DNA of 44,088 bases from Streptococcus moroccensis (GTDB taxonomy: Bacteria; Bacillota; Bacilli; Lactobacillales; Streptococcaceae): assembly GCF_030812835.1 (NCBI RefSeq), contig NZ_JAUSTM010000018.1, positions 1-44,088 of the forward strand. The letters are read 5' to 3'. The notes under the pieces were generated by a model. It was not told the DNA's origin and ran no database searches. It saw only the letters and a list, made by a program, of their open reading frames with translations. The translations under genes and the position numbers were made by a program. Position 1 is the stretch's first letter, and every line of letters starts with the position of its first letter. Positions 1 through 7,328 of the stretch are shown here, one piece after another.

Positions 1-82
1 CCATTTCTGGGGCAGTTATAAGTTCAAAAATAAACCAAATCATTCCTAATCCCCAAATACTTAATAATATCCACCAAAACAT
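1..82 (-). CDS. Small membrane protein, 5' part only (cut by window edge)
   Basis: An open frame starts at ATG 82-80 and runs off the left edge after 27 codons. It begins MFWWILLSIWGLGMIWFIFE, a tryptophan-rich hydrophobic stretch that forms one likely membrane helix. A G-rich ribosome-binding site (GGGGGGTGAG) lies immediately upstream, inside the last codons of repA, so it is probably translated from the repA transcript. I do not recognise the family. It belongs to the mobile-element side of the rplL junction. The length and C-terminus are unknown. Confidence 0.5.
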   Translation of the reverse strand, partial: MFWWILLSIWGLGMIWFIFELITAPEM

Positions 83-87
83 CTTAC

Positions 88-909
88 TCACCCCCCTTTT
101 AGGTCTTTTAAGCGTTGGACCTTAGTCCATTCGGATAAGACGCCATTAAAGACATATTCCGCTATCGTTTCTGTTCTGTCCGCAAACCTCATATTCTCTA
201 AAGCGTACTGATACCGATGATCAAAATAAATCATGGCATAATCACTAGCAGCCTGTGATAGACCAACTTGTCTCAACTGATCATGTACCAAGCCCCAAAT
301 GTAATCTCTGTCGTATCTTGTGACTCTGTCTACTTTACGTTGAAAATTGTCATTGTCACATTTCATACTTGTTAGACTTTCTTTCTCCTCCTCGTTCTCA
401 ATGACTGACTCACTCTCTTTAGTTTCACTCATATCAGTCTCACTAACTTCAGTCTCACTAGTGGCTGAATTTAAGACTGGCCCCGGCTGATTTTGATACC
501 CCCCTGGTATTTTTTGAACACTACCCCCGTCTGAATTTAAGACTGGGGTAGCTTCATGTTCCAACTCCCCTAAGTAAATCTTATTAGCCATTCGTCCTTT
601 TTCACTGGAAGACTGTTGGACTTCATCAATCAAGCCATACTCTCGTAAGGTTTTCTTAATCGTCAGTAACTTTGACTTGGAACAGCCAAGTAGTGCCATG
701 AGCTTGGAGTTGGAATAGACCAAATAGATAGCCCCATCTTCATCAATCCAACCTTTACTCAGAGATAATTCCAAGCGATCTTTGAGAACAGCATAAGCTA
801 CTTTAACTTCAAGTTTCATGTCCTTATATCGATCACTCTCAAACAAAAGTTTTGGGAGCTTATAGTAACGCTCTGACGTTTGATAGTGATTTGCGGTAAT
901 ACGTTTCAT
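88..909 (-). CDS. repA: RepA_N-type replication initiator of an integrated element
   Basis: This 273-residue protein has an N-terminal region (about residues 10-115, YYKLPKLLF, then VKVAYAVLKDRLELS, then NSKLMALLGCSKSKL) typical of the RepA_N winged-helix initiators of Gram-positive plasmids and ICEs. A low-complexity acidic and serine-rich linker (about 145-185) separates it from a C-terminal domain, the usual plan of the family. Such initiators support replication of the excised circular form. Its start codon overlaps the stop of the upstream small gene by four bases (ATGA), which implies translational coupling. The position next to the rplL attachment-like site indicates an ICE replication module. 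Family assignment is good; activity is inferred. Confidence 0.85.
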   Translation of the reverse strand: MKRITANHYQTSERYYKLPKLLFESDRYKDMKLEVKVAYAVLKDRLELSLSKGWIDEDGAIYLVYSNSKLMALLGCSKSKLLTIKKTLREYGLIDEVQQSSSEKGRMANKIYLGELEHEATPVLNSDGGSVQKIPGGYQNQPGPVLNSATSETEVSETDMSETKESESVIENEEEKESLTSMKCDNDNFQRKVDRVTRYDRDYIWGLVHDQLRQVGLSQAASDYAMIYFDHRYQYALENMRFADRTETIAEYVFNGVLSEWTKVQRLKDLKGG

Positions 910-1079
910 GATTGTCCCTCCAACACTAATAAACCGACATTTCCTAACTCATCAAATTGAATTAGCCCTGACTCTTCCATTTCAGTAATTAACTGAGTTG
1001 CTTTCTCAATATTTATTCCCATGATAGCAATGAGATGACACATCACGATTTGACGTGATGACTGTTCTTCCTTCTGCAT
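906..1079 (-). CDS. Small ICE protein of 57 residues, translationally coupled to repA
   Basis: The frame MQKEEQSSRQIVMCHLIAIM to LEGQS has a strong ribosome-binding site (AGGAGG, eight bases before ATG 1079), so this internal start is preferred over a longer in-frame extension that would run through two transcription terminators. The stop overlaps the repA start. The protein is short, predicted mostly helical and has no membrane segment. The segment ITEMEESGLIQFDELGNVGLL resembles the last helix and wing of a winged-helix domain, which is only a hint. Function is unknown; the tight coupling suggests a role in expression or assembly of the replication initiator. Confidence 0.65.
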   Translation of the reverse strand: MQKEEQSSRQIVMCHLIAIMGINIEKATQLITEMEESGLIQFDELGNVGLLVLEGQS

Positions 1080-1104
1080 GTTTTTCCTCCTGAAAATAAA
1101 AAAA

Positions 1105-1132
1105 GCGAGAACACTTATTGAAATGTTCTCGC
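1105..1132 (-). terminator. Attenuator-like hairpin in the leader of the repA operon
   Basis: A perfect 9-bp stem (GCGAGAACA / TGTTCTCGC, 10-base loop) is followed on the minus strand by seven T residues at 1104-1098. It lies between a possible promoter (TTCAAC at 1175-1170 with TATATT 17 bases on) and the ribosome-binding site of the 57-residue gene. A terminator inside the leader of a rep operon fits transcriptional attenuation. Confidence 0.65.
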
Positions 1133-1208
1133 TCACATAAAAATATATTTCTACAAATACAAATGTTGAAGAATAGCAATTCTGCACAGTATATTTATAT
1201 AAAAATAA

Positions 1209-1239
1209 AAATCCTGCCAAAGATTTTTTGGCAGGATTT
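1209..1239 (-). terminator. Terminator just inside the mobile element, downstream of rplL
   Basis: A 13-bp stem (AAATCCTGCCAAA with TTTGGCAGGATTT, 5-base loop) is followed on the minus strand by a T-rich tract. It would end the rplJ-rplL transcript about 100 bases past the rplL stop. Because it lies beyond the attachment-like site it appears to be supplied by the mobile element. Confidence 0.75.
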
Positions 1240-1338
1240 TTGGCAGGAAACCAAATCAAATTATCAGTTTCTTTAAATCGCTATAAGCTCTAAAAGACTG
1301 GTAAATCGGGCTTCCGCTCTCAAATTGCTATGTGCTTC

Positions 1339-1353
1339 TTATTTAAGAGTTAC
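1339..1353. other. ICE attachment-like sequence at the 3' end of rplL
   Basis: The sequence TTATTTAAGAGTTAC covers the rplL stop codon and the four preceding codons. From memory, ICEs of the ICESa2603 family insert here and are flanked by a 15-bp repeat TTATTTAAGAGTAAC; this differs at one base. Element-type genes begin directly beyond it. The matching copy at the other end of the element lies outside the window. Confidence 0.65.
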
Positions 1354-1707
1354 GCTAGCGCCAGCTTCTTCAAGCTTAGCTTTAAGTTCTTCAGCTTCTG
1401 CAGCTGCAACGCCTTCTTTGATAACGCCTGGTGCGCCATCAACAAGTTCTTTAGCTTCTTTAAGTCCAAGACCTGTGATTTCACGAACAACTTTGATAAC
1501 GCCAACTTTTTTGTCGCCAGCAGAAGTCAATTCAATATCGAATGAGTCTTTAGCTTCAGCAGCACCAGCATCGCCAGCTGCAGCAACTGCTACAGGAGCA
1601 GCCGCAGTTACACCAAATTCTTCTTCGATAGCTTTTACAAGCTCGCTCAATTCAAGGATTGAAGCTTCTTTAATGTCAGCAATAATGTTTTCAATGTTCA
1701 ATGCCAT
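1339..1707 (-). CDS. rplL: 50S ribosomal protein L7/L12
   Basis: This 122-residue protein forms the mobile stalk of the large ribosomal subunit that recruits translation factors. The N-terminal dimerisation region ([20 protein letters not shown]) is followed by an alanine-rich hinge (about 36-52) and the conserved C-terminal domain with [18 protein letters not shown]. Start ATG 1707 is chosen because GGAGG lies eight bases upstream; an in-frame start five codons earlier overlaps that site. It follows rplJ in the usual order. The stop codon falls inside the mobile-element attachment-like sequence, so insertion has kept the coding sequence intact. Confidence 0.97.
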   Translation of the reverse strand: MALNIENIIADIKEASILELSELVKAIEEEFGVTAAAPVAVAAAGDAGAAEAKDSFDIELTSAGDKKVGVIKVVREITGLGLKEAKELVDGAPGVIKEGVAAAEAEELKAKLEEAGASVTLK

Positions 1708-1770
1708 TGTTATTTCCTCCAAATGTTTTATATAAAATAATAGTTGTGTAGCCTTAGGCTACTAACAGCA

Positions 1771-2271
1771 TTAAGCTGCGTTTTCTTTGCTGTCTGCGAC
1801 AGCTTTGACAGCGAGTGCCACGTTGCGGACAGGCGCTTGAAGTACAGAAAGGAGCATTGAAAGCAATCCTTCGCGGTTTGGCAATGTAGCAAGGGCTTTA
1901 ACGTCTTCAACTGAAGCGACTGCGCCTTCGATTGCACCACCTTTAATTTCAAGTGCGTCAGCAGTTTTTGCAAAATCAAAGATGATTTTAGCTGGTGCAA
2001 CAACGTCTTCGTTTGAGAAAGCTACGGCTGTAGGACCTACGAAAATATCGTTAATTCCTTCCAAACCAGCTTTTTCAGCTGCACGGCGCAAGATACCATT
2101 TTTGATAACTTTGTACTCGATCCCTTCGTTACGCAAGTTACGACGAAGAACAGTATCTTGTTCAACAGTCAAACCACGGGCGTCAACGACTACGATAGAT
2201 GCTGCTGCTTTCATTTTTTCTGCAACAATATCAACGAGTTCTGCTTTTTTAGCAATACTTGCTTGGCTCAT
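1771..2271 (-). CDS. rplJ: 50S ribosomal protein L10
   Basis: This 166-residue protein anchors L7/L12 dimers to 23S rRNA and is the translational autoregulator of the operon. It carries the family core [16 protein letters not shown] and [18 protein letters not shown], and the C-terminal helix [20 protein letters not shown] that binds L7/L12. The start [13 protein letters not shown] at 2271 matches the usual streptococcal N-terminus and follows GGAGG; the longer frame to 2313 reads into the leader hairpin and is rejected. rplL follows after 63 bases. An L10-type leader and promoter lie upstream. Confidence 0.97.
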   Translation of the reverse strand: MSQASIAKKAELVDIVAEKMKAAASIVVVDARGLTVEQDTVLRRNLRNEGIEYKVIKNGILRRAAEKAGLEGINDIFVGPTAVAFSNEDVVAPAKIIFDFAKTADALEIKGGAIEGAVASVEDVKALATLPNREGLLSMLLSVLQAPVRNVALAVKAVADSKENAA

Positions 2272-2295
2272 TAGTTTACCTCCGTTTTTATTTTG

Positions 2296-2336
2296 GCTGG
2301 GTGTTTTTTTCAAAAAGAAAAACGCGCCCAGACCTA
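2296..2336 (-). terminator. Hairpin with T-rich flank in the rplJ leader (probable attenuator)
   Basis: On the minus strand CTGGG and CCCAG enclose GTTTTTC / GAAAAAAC arms, giving a long stem between the L10 leader and the rplJ ribosome-binding site. It may act as a terminator or pause element that works with the upstream leader. The T-run lies inside the stem rather than after it, so termination is less certain. Confidence 0.4.
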
Positions 2337-2344
2337 GACACGAA

Positions 2345-2430
2345 AGTACAAATGTTAAAATTCTTAGTTAACGATTTGTGCCTCGGCAGGATGTTTATGG
2401 ATTGAATCCCCCTGCTGTCTTAGGTCAGTT
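2345..2430 (-). ncRNA. L10-type ribosomal protein leader
   Basis: The minus-strand transcript contains GACAGCAGGGGG, then CATCCTGCCGAGGC. CAGCAGG pairs with CCTGCCG and an intervening loop, the arrangement of the Firmicute L10 leader (Rfam L10_leader). L10 bound to L7/L12 recognises the leader to repress the operon. Its position, 75-160 bases upstream of rplJ, fits. Confidence 0.75.
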
Positions 2431-2446
2431 TTTTCAAACTTCTTAT

Positions 2447-2474
2447 ATTCTACCATACTTTTAGAATAAAACAA
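2447..2474 (-). promoter_or_regulatory. Promoter of rplJ-rplL
   Basis: The -35 TTGTTT (2474-2469) and -10 TAGAAT (2452-2447) are separated by 16 bases. A TG one base before the -10 makes it an extended -10. The predicted start lies just upstream of the L10 leader. Confidence 0.65.
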
Positions 2475-2519
2475 GTATTTTGCACGTTTTTTTAGATTTT
2501 TTTCATCTTGGAGACATGT

Positions 2520-2860
2520 GTGAGTACTTTTAATCACCATTAGAAAAAGCGCTTAGGACAAAAGTGTGTCTCAGCTTCTCTTTTTGAAAGGAGTAACACA
2601 TTGACGCAGTGGTTGGGAGTAATGCCAGTTTTAATGTTAGCCCTGCACAGGTTATTAGGTGCTTTAGCACCAATGAGCCACTGCTGGTTGAAAGCCATAA
2701 TCCCTAGCTACGCAATCGTTAGAGGCCATCCTAATCAACTGTGCGGAGGCGGGAGTGAGAAGGTCTGGAGTTAGACCTTCTCAGCCTGAACCTAAAAACT
2801 GAAATAGTGAGGGGAAGTCAATTTCTTTGAAATCATGACTTCTGTCCCACTCTCAAAATC
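2520..2860. repeat. Structured non-coding block between asnS and the rplJ promoter
   Basis: No convincing gene is present in this stretch of about 330 bases. It holds three hairpins: GGTGC/GCACC at 2658-2671, a 10-bp perfect stem GAGAAGGTCT/AGACCTTCTC at 2757-2782, and an imperfect GAAGTC/GACTTC stem at 2814-2842. None has a good T-run. The right end (GAGAGTGGGACAGAAGTC on the minus strand) recalls interspersed intergenic sequences of other streptococci, but I say this from memory only. It could be a chromosomal repeat unit or a non-coding RNA. Confidence 0.4.
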
Positions 2861-2865
2861 CATTA

Positions 2866-4212
2866 TTACGGTTTGATTCTGTGGAGCATCCGTGGGAATG
2901 GAATGGCTTCACGAATATGCTTAGTTCCTGCTACAAAAGTTACCATCCGCTCTAAACCGAGTCCAAAACCGCAGTGTGGGACTGAACCGTATTTACGAAG
3001 GTCAAGGTAGAACTCGTAATCCTCAGGATTTAAGCCTTCTTCTTCGATTTTGGCTAAGAGCTTGTCGTAGTCGGTTTCACGCTCAGACCCACCAATAATT
3101 TCACCATAGCCTTCTGGTGCCAAGAGGTCCGCACAGAGCACGCGCTCTGGGTTTCCTGGAACTGGTTTCATGTAAAATGCTTTAAAGCTAGCAGGGTAAT
3201 TAACGACAAAGGTTGGAACACCGAAGTAATTCGAAATCCAAGTCTCATGTGGTGATCCAAAGTCATCGCCATGGGTGATTGGCTCGTAGTCTGCATCCTT
3301 GTCGTTAGCATGTTCTTGCAAGAGTGTAATGGCATCATCATAGGCAACGCGCTTGAACGGTTCTGCCACATAACGTTTCAAAGCATCGACATCGCGTTCT
3401 AAGGTTTCCAGTGCTTGAGGGACACGGTCAAGGACTCCTTGGATTAAAGCTTTAACATAGGCTTCTTGCAAATCAAGAGATTGGTCATGCGTCAAGAATG
3501 GGTACTCAGCATCCATCATCCAGAATTCTGTCAAGTGACGACGAGTTTTCGATTTTTCCGCACGGAAAACGGGGCCAAAGTCATACACACGGCCAAGCGC
3601 CATTGCTCCTGCCTCAAGGTATAACTGCCCTGATTGGCTAAGGAAAGCTGGAGTTCCAAAATAATCTGTTTCAAAAAGCTCGGTCGTATTTTCAGCAGCA
3701 TTTCCTGACAAAATTGGGCTATCGAACTTGATAAAGCCGTTTTTGTCGAAGAACTCTGTTGAAGCCATCAAAATGGCATTACGGATTTGCATAATGGCCA
3801 TTTGACGACGCGACCTTAGCCAGAGGTGACGATGGTCCATGAGAAAGTCTGTCCCATGCTCTTTTGGCGTAATCGGATAATCTACAGATTCCCCAATCAC
3901 TTCTATATCAGTCACATCAAGCTCATATCCAAATTTAGACCGCTCATCTTCTTTCACAATACCTGTCACGTAAACAGATGTTTCTTGGCTAAGGCGTTTG
4001 ATGGTATCAAACTTAGCAGTTCCTTCATCTTCACCAAATTTCTCTAAAAAGTTTGGTTTAAAAGCTACGGCTTGGAAAAAAGCAGTTCCATCTCGAAGTT
4101 GTAGAAAGGCAATTTTTCCTTTTCCTGATTTATTAGCAACCCATGCACCAATGATCACTTCTTGGCCAACATATTGCGGAATATCTTTAATGGTTATTAG
4201 TTCTGTAGACAT
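2866..4212 (-). CDS. asnS: Asparaginyl-tRNA synthetase
   Basis: This class IIb synthetase of 448 residues charges tRNA-Asn with asparagine. An N-terminal OB-fold anticodon-binding domain (about 1-115, [19 protein letters not shown]) is followed by the catalytic core with motif 2 ([20 protein letters not shown]) and the C-terminal motif 3 [10 protein letters not shown]. Start [11 protein letters not shown] at 4212 gives the usual family length; a further 21 codons upstream lack conserved sequence. The ribosome-binding site AGAGAG is weak. It is the last gene of the tseB-like/aspC/asnS cluster, an order also known from Bacillus (ypmB-aspB-asnS). Confidence 0.96.
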   Translation of the reverse strand: MSTELITIKDIPQYVGQEVIIGAWVANKSGKGKIAFLQLRDGTAFFQAVAFKPNFLEKFGEDEGTAKFDTIKRLSQETSVYVTGIVKEDERSKFGYELDVTDIEVIGESVDYPITPKEHGTDFLMDHRHLWLRSRRQMAIMQIRNAILMASTEFFDKNGFIKFDSPILSGNAAENTTELFETDYFGTPAFLSQSGQLYLEAGAMALGRVYDFGPVFRAEKSKTRRHLTEFWMMDAEYPFLTHDQSLDLQEAYVKALIQGVLDRVPQALETLERDVDALKRYVAEPFKRVAYDDAITLLQEHANDKDADYEPITHGDDFGSPHETWISNYFGVPTFVVNYPASFKAFYMKPVPGNPERVLCADLLAPEGYGEIIGGSERETDYDKLLAKIEEEGLNPEDYEFYLDLRKYGSVPHCGFGLGLERMVTFVAGTKHIREAIPFPRMLHRIKP

Positions 4213-4302
4213 TTCTCTCTGTAGTTCTCTTTCTCTATGGTTTAATCGTGTCGTCCAAGGAATTCTATCAGTCACCTGACAGCCATAATTGGACCTAACG
4301 AA

Positions 4303-4367
4303 GCAAATCCGAGTGGAAACGTCCTAGACCAAAGAATTTGGCCAAACGTCTTAGAACACTCGGTGCT
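4303..4367 (-). other. Nested hairpin between aspC and asnS
   Basis: On the minus strand CCGAGTG and CACTCGG close a structure holding an inner stem GGCCAAA / TTTGGTC. No T-run follows, so it is not a standard terminator. It may process, stabilise or attenuate the aspC-asnS transcript. I see no T-box specifier features. Confidence 0.4.
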
Positions 4368-4384
4368 CGTTTATTGTGAGTTTA

Positions 4385-5563
4385 TTAAGCTTCCATGTAG
4401 GCCTTAATGCGACGGACGGCCTCTTTTAAGGTTTCTAAATCAGTAGCATAGCTCAGACGCAGATTATTGGGCGCACCAAATCCATCACCTGTGACGACAG
4501 CTACACCTGTTTCTTCTAGAATAGCATCCGTAAAATCAGTGACATTGGCATAGCCCTTCATCTTCATCGCCTCAGAGACATCTGGGAAGAAATAGAAGGC
4601 TCCTTGAGGCTTAAGACAGCTAAAGCCAGGGATTTCAGTTAAAAGAGGGTAAATCGTATTGAGTCGCTCTTCAAAGGCTTGACGCATTTCTTCGACCGAA
4701 TCTTGTGGGCCTTCCAACGCTTCAATAGCCGCGTATTGAGCTGCTGCTGTTAGATTGGAAGTCGTTTGACTGATCATTTTTGCCATGCTAGAGATGATTT
4801 CTGAATCCCCTGTTGCGTAACCAACTCGCCATCCAGTCATCGAGTAAGATTTAGAAACACCATTAACGACAATCGTCTGCTTGCGAATTTCTTCTGACAA
4901 GGATGAAATAGGCGTAAATTGGTTTCCATTGTAAACTAGTCGACCATAAATATCATCCGCTAGAATCAAGATATCATGTTCCACAGCCCAATCACCGATG
5001 GCCTGTAACTCATCACGATCGTATATCATTCCCGTAGGGTTTGATGGCGAATTCAACAGAAGCACTTTTGTTTTATCCGTTCTGGCTGCTTCAAGTTGGT
5101 CTACTGTTGCTTTAAAAGCGTTTGTTTCTGTAGCCTCCACGAAAACAGGCACACCTTCAGCGAGTTTAACTTGATCAGCATAACTCACCCAATATGGCGT
5201 CGGTATAATCACTTCATCCTCAGGATCCAGTACTGCCATAAAGAAGGCATAGAGAATGAACTTAGCCCCTGTCCCAGCGACAATTTGATTCGGTGCTAGA
5301 GAATAGCCATAAAAGGTTTCAAAGTGCCTGCTGATTGCCTGTTTTAAAGCAGGTAAACCGCTGGCTACTGTATAAAAACTTGCTGTCCCGTCTTGGATAG
5401 AGGTAATTGCAGCATTCTGAATGTGAACAGGTGTTATGAAATCAGGTTCACCAACTGTTAAACTAAGAATATCACGTCCTTCTGCTTTTAATGCTTTCGC
5501 TTTAGCAGCAGCCTTTAAGGTGATGCTTTCTTCCATCTCTCTGATGCGCTTTGACAGTTTCAT
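4385..5563 (-). CDS. aspC: Aspartate aminotransferase, class I, PLP-dependent
   Basis: This 392-residue enzyme interconverts aspartate plus 2-oxoglutarate with oxaloacetate plus glutamate. Family signatures are SLTVGEPDFITP near the N-terminus, NSPSNPTGMIY (171-181), the ADDIYGRLVY segment that contacts the cofactor, and the PLP-binding lysine K238 in VNGVSKSYSMTGWRVGY. GGAGG lies seven bases before ATG 5563. That start overlaps the stop of the tseB-like gene by four bases (ATGA). It supplies aspartate, the precursor of the asparagine used by the downstream asnS. The exact amino-donor range cannot be told from sequence. Confidence 0.92.
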   Translation of the reverse strand: MKLSKRIREMEESITLKAAAKAKALKAEGRDILSLTVGEPDFITPVHIQNAAITSIQDGTASFYTVASGLPALKQAISRHFETFYGYSLAPNQIVAGTGAKFILYAFFMAVLDPEDEVIIPTPYWVSYADQVKLAEGVPVFVEATETNAFKATVDQLEAARTDKTKVLLLNSPSNPTGMIYDRDELQAIGDWAVEHDILILADDIYGRLVYNGNQFTPISSLSEEIRKQTIVVNGVSKSYSMTGWRVGYATGDSEIISSMAKMISQTTSNLTAAAQYAAIEALEGPQDSVEEMRQAFEERLNTIYPLLTEIPGFSCLKPQGAFYFFPDVSEAMKMKGYANVTDFTDAILEETGVAVVTGDGFGAPNNLRLSYATDLETLKEAVRRIKAYMEA

Positions 5564-6039
5564 ATATCCTCCTCGGAGAGTTGCTCTCCTGTTTTAAAAT
5601 CAAAATAAAAGAATTGCCCATCGGAAAAAACTTCCCAAACAGGCTGATTAGCAATAATTCCTAAAGTCACCCGCTTAATTTGCTGAGCTCCTAGTTTCTG
5701 AACAGTTTCTTTCACTTCGTTAGCTGAAACACCTTCCTCAGCTGAAAAAGTAAGAATTTGTCCACCGTCTTGGGGGATGAGAACATGTATTTCTTGATTC
5801 TCTGTCCACCCAGACAAGCTATAGTAGCTTTCATCAAAATGAAACAGAGAGTAAGAGTCAACCGTCTCTAAGCCAGTGTACTGGTTCGCGATTTTGATGG
5901 CTTCTTCCTTGTCCTTACGGTAGGGCCTTATGATGACAAAAAGACTGATTGCTGATGTTACAAAGAGGGTTAATAGTAGCATCAGCCCTCCAATCATCAA
6001 TTGCTTTTTAACAGTAAATGGCTTCAACACTGAATTCAC
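5560..6039 (-). CDS. tseB: TseB/YpmB-like membrane-anchored protein (DUF5590, PepSY-like)
   Basis: This 159-residue protein has a short cytoplasmic tail, one membrane helix (about 14-38, LMIGGLMLLLTLFVTSAISL) and an extracellular PepSY-like domain ending in the typical YFDFKTGE. In Bacillus the homologue YpmB/TseB is linked to cell-wall elongation and penicillin-binding protein function and precedes aspB-asnS, the same order as here. The start appears to be GTG 6039, with GGAGA upstream. Its stop overlaps aspC. In related genomes I recall dinG lying upstream; here a divergent marR gene takes that place. Confidence 0.75.
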   Translation of the reverse strand: MNSVLKPFTVKKQLMIGGLMLLLTLFVTSAISLFVIIRPYRKDKEEAIKIANQYTGLETVDSYSLFHFDESYYSLSGWTENQEIHVLIPQDGGQILTFSAEEGVSANEVKETVQKLGAQQIKRVTLGIIANQPVWEVFSDGQFFYFDFKTGEQLSEEDI

Positions 6040-6080
6040 CCCAAAATCTTTCTCCCCATTATACCAGAAATAGGAAGAAT

Positions 6081-6098
6081 TTTCTAATATTTTAGAAA
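6081..6098. promoter_or_regulatory. Inverted repeat in the tseB-like/marR divergent region
   Basis: TTTCTAA and TTAGAAA form a perfect 7-bp inverted repeat with a 4-base spacer, midway between the two divergent genes. It has the size and symmetry of a MarR-family operator, but no binding is shown. Confidence 0.4.
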
Positions 6099-6146
6099 AA
6101 AAGGTTTCATTTGTGAAAGTTATTTTACTGGAATAGGCAAAATGGC

Positions 6147-6175
6147 TTGTTTGTTCATCTAAAACTTGCTACAAT
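6147..6175 (+). promoter_or_regulatory. Promoter of the marR gene, apparently giving a leaderless mRNA
   Basis: TTGTTT (6147-6152) and TACAAT (6170-6175) have a 17-base spacer. The start codon lies at 6182, six bases after the -10, so transcription would begin at or beside the ATG. No ribosome-binding site precedes it. Confidence 0.6.
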
Positions 6176-6181
6176 ATAGGC

Positions 6182-6634
6182 ATGAAAAAGAATGACATCG
6201 ATACTATTATAGAAGCTAATCGCTCTGCACTAAACAGCGTGATTGCACTCAGACGAACTGTCCATACTATTACACTCCTCGAATCCCCCTTAATCAAACA
6301 GCATGGGATTACACTGACCCAATTTGGGGTGCTTGAAATCCTCTATAACAAAGGAGATCTTCGGATTCAGGATTTGATTGATAAAATGTTAACCACATCA
6401 GGGAATATGACGGTTGTCATTAAAAATATGATTCGTGATGGATTGATTACAAGACAACCGAATCCCCTTGATAAGCGCGCTTGCCTGATTAGTCTGACAG
6501 ATAAGGGAAGAGCTTTTATCGAAACCATTTTACCAGATCATTACCAAAATGTTGGTCGCATTTTTAGTGTCTTGACCGATGAAGAACAAGACCTTTTAGT
6601 TAGCTTACTCAAAAAATTTAAAAACCTGAGCTAA
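6182..6634 (+). CDS. MarR-family transcriptional regulator
   Basis: This 150-residue protein has the MarR winged-helix plan: dimerising N-terminal helices (1-40), helix-turn-helix LRIQDLIDKMLTTSGNMTVVIKNMIRDGLI (about 60-90), and the wing RQPNPLDKRACLISLTDKGRAF (about 91-112) with the conserved D-x-R. It binds DNA as a dimer and usually represses itself and neighbours until a ligand or oxidant releases it. The FMN reductase gene follows after 77 bases, so it is the likely target. Its own mRNA seems leaderless. The ligand is unknown; no thiol-switch cysteine cluster is evident. Confidence 0.88.
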   Translation: MKKNDIDTIIEANRSALNSVIALRRTVHTITLLESPLIKQHGITLTQFGVLEILYNKGDLRIQDLIDKMLTTSGNMTVVIKNMIRDGLITRQPNPLDKRACLISLTDKGRAFIETILPDHYQNVGRIFSVLTDEEQDLLVSLLKKFKNLS

Positions 6635-6638
6635 ATTA

Positions 6639-6667
6639 TTGCTAATTAGTGATAAATAAGGTATACT
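6639..6667 (+). promoter_or_regulatory. Promoter and possible MarR operator upstream of the FMN reductase
   Basis: TTGCTA (6639-6644) and TATACT (6662-6667) are 17 bases apart. The palindrome CTAATTAG (6642-6649) overlaps the -35, where a bound MarR dimer would block polymerase. The gene therefore probably has its own regulated promoter. Confidence 0.55.
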
Positions 6668-6711
6668 ACTTTCATGCTTAAAAAAGCGAATGATTTCAAA
6701 GGAGTTTTATC

Positions 6712-7257
6712 ATGAAAAAAGTATTGTTTATCGTCGGATCGCTTCGCAAAGGATCTTTTAACCACCAACTCGCTGAGCTTGCGGAAAAAGCACTTGAAGG
6801 CAAGGCTGAAGTAAGTTATCTTGAGTATACTGACGTTCCCGTTTTCAACCAAGATTTTGAGACACCAGTTCTACCAGCAGTTGCAGCAGCCCGTGAAGCA
6901 GCTCAAGATGTCGATGCCATTTGGATTTTCTCTCCAGTTTACAACTTCTCTATTCCTGGCCCAGTGAAAAACCTGCTTGATTGGTTGAGCCGTGCGGTAG
7001 ACCTTTCTGACCCAACAGGCCCTTCTGCTATCAATGGGAAACTGGTAACTGTTTCTTCAGTCGCTAACGGTGGTCAAGAAAAAATGTTTGACAGTTACAC
7101 AGATCTCTTACCATTCATCCGAACAACTGCTGTTGAACCATTTACCGCTACTCGTGTTAACGATTCTGCCTGGGGTGATGGTCAATTGGTTCTTGAAGCC
7201 GATAAGTTAGCTGAACTTCAAGCACAGGCTGACGCTTTAGTCGCAGCTATTGGATAA
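6712..7257 (+). CDS. NAD(P)H-dependent FMN reductase family oxidoreductase
   Basis: This 181-residue flavodoxin-like protein carries the FMN-phosphate loop [10 protein letters not shown] (about 9-18) and the flavin-binding [21 protein letters not shown] segment (about 79-99). Members reduce FMN, quinones or azo compounds with NAD(P)H. The ribosome-binding site AAAGGAG is strong. It sits behind a MarR regulator, a common pair in streptococci for quinone or electrophile response. The substrate cannot be told from sequence. A bidirectional terminator follows. Confidence 0.85.
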   Translation: MKKVLFIVGSLRKGSFNHQLAELAEKALEGKAEVSYLEYTDVPVFNQDFETPVLPAVAAAREAAQDVDAIWIFSPVYNFSIPGPVKNLLDWLSRAVDLSDPTGPSAINGKLVTVSSVANGGQEKMFDSYTDLLPFIRTTAVEPFTATRVNDSAWGDGQLVLEADKLAELQAQADALVAAIG

Positions 7258-7288
7258 GCTGACCGTGTCTTATTAAAAAAACCTACTT

Positions 7289-7323
7289 TAAAAGCCTTGA
7301 AGCAATTTGCTTCAGGGCTTTTT
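7289..7323. terminator. Bidirectional terminator between the FMN reductase and yaaA
   Basis: AAAAGCCTTGAAGCAA pairs with TTGCTTCAGGGCTTTTT with one mismatch. A-tract and T-tract flank it, so it can end both convergent transcripts. Confidence 0.8.
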
Positions 7324-7328
7324 GATCG

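Noticed and set aside
1080..1259. Longer form of the 57-residue gene starting at 1259
   Set aside because: It would be translated through two terminators; the internal ATG at 1079 has a strong ribosome-binding site.
1325..1735. Plus-strand open frames opposite rplL and rplJ (also 1982-2371)
   Set aside because: They mirror highly conserved ribosomal genes, are rich in serine and alanine as antisense products of such genes, and have no ribosome-binding site.
4275..4384. T-box riboswitch for asnS
   Set aside because: The hairpin lacks the conserved T-box sequence (TGGNACCGCG) and an antiterminator arrangement.
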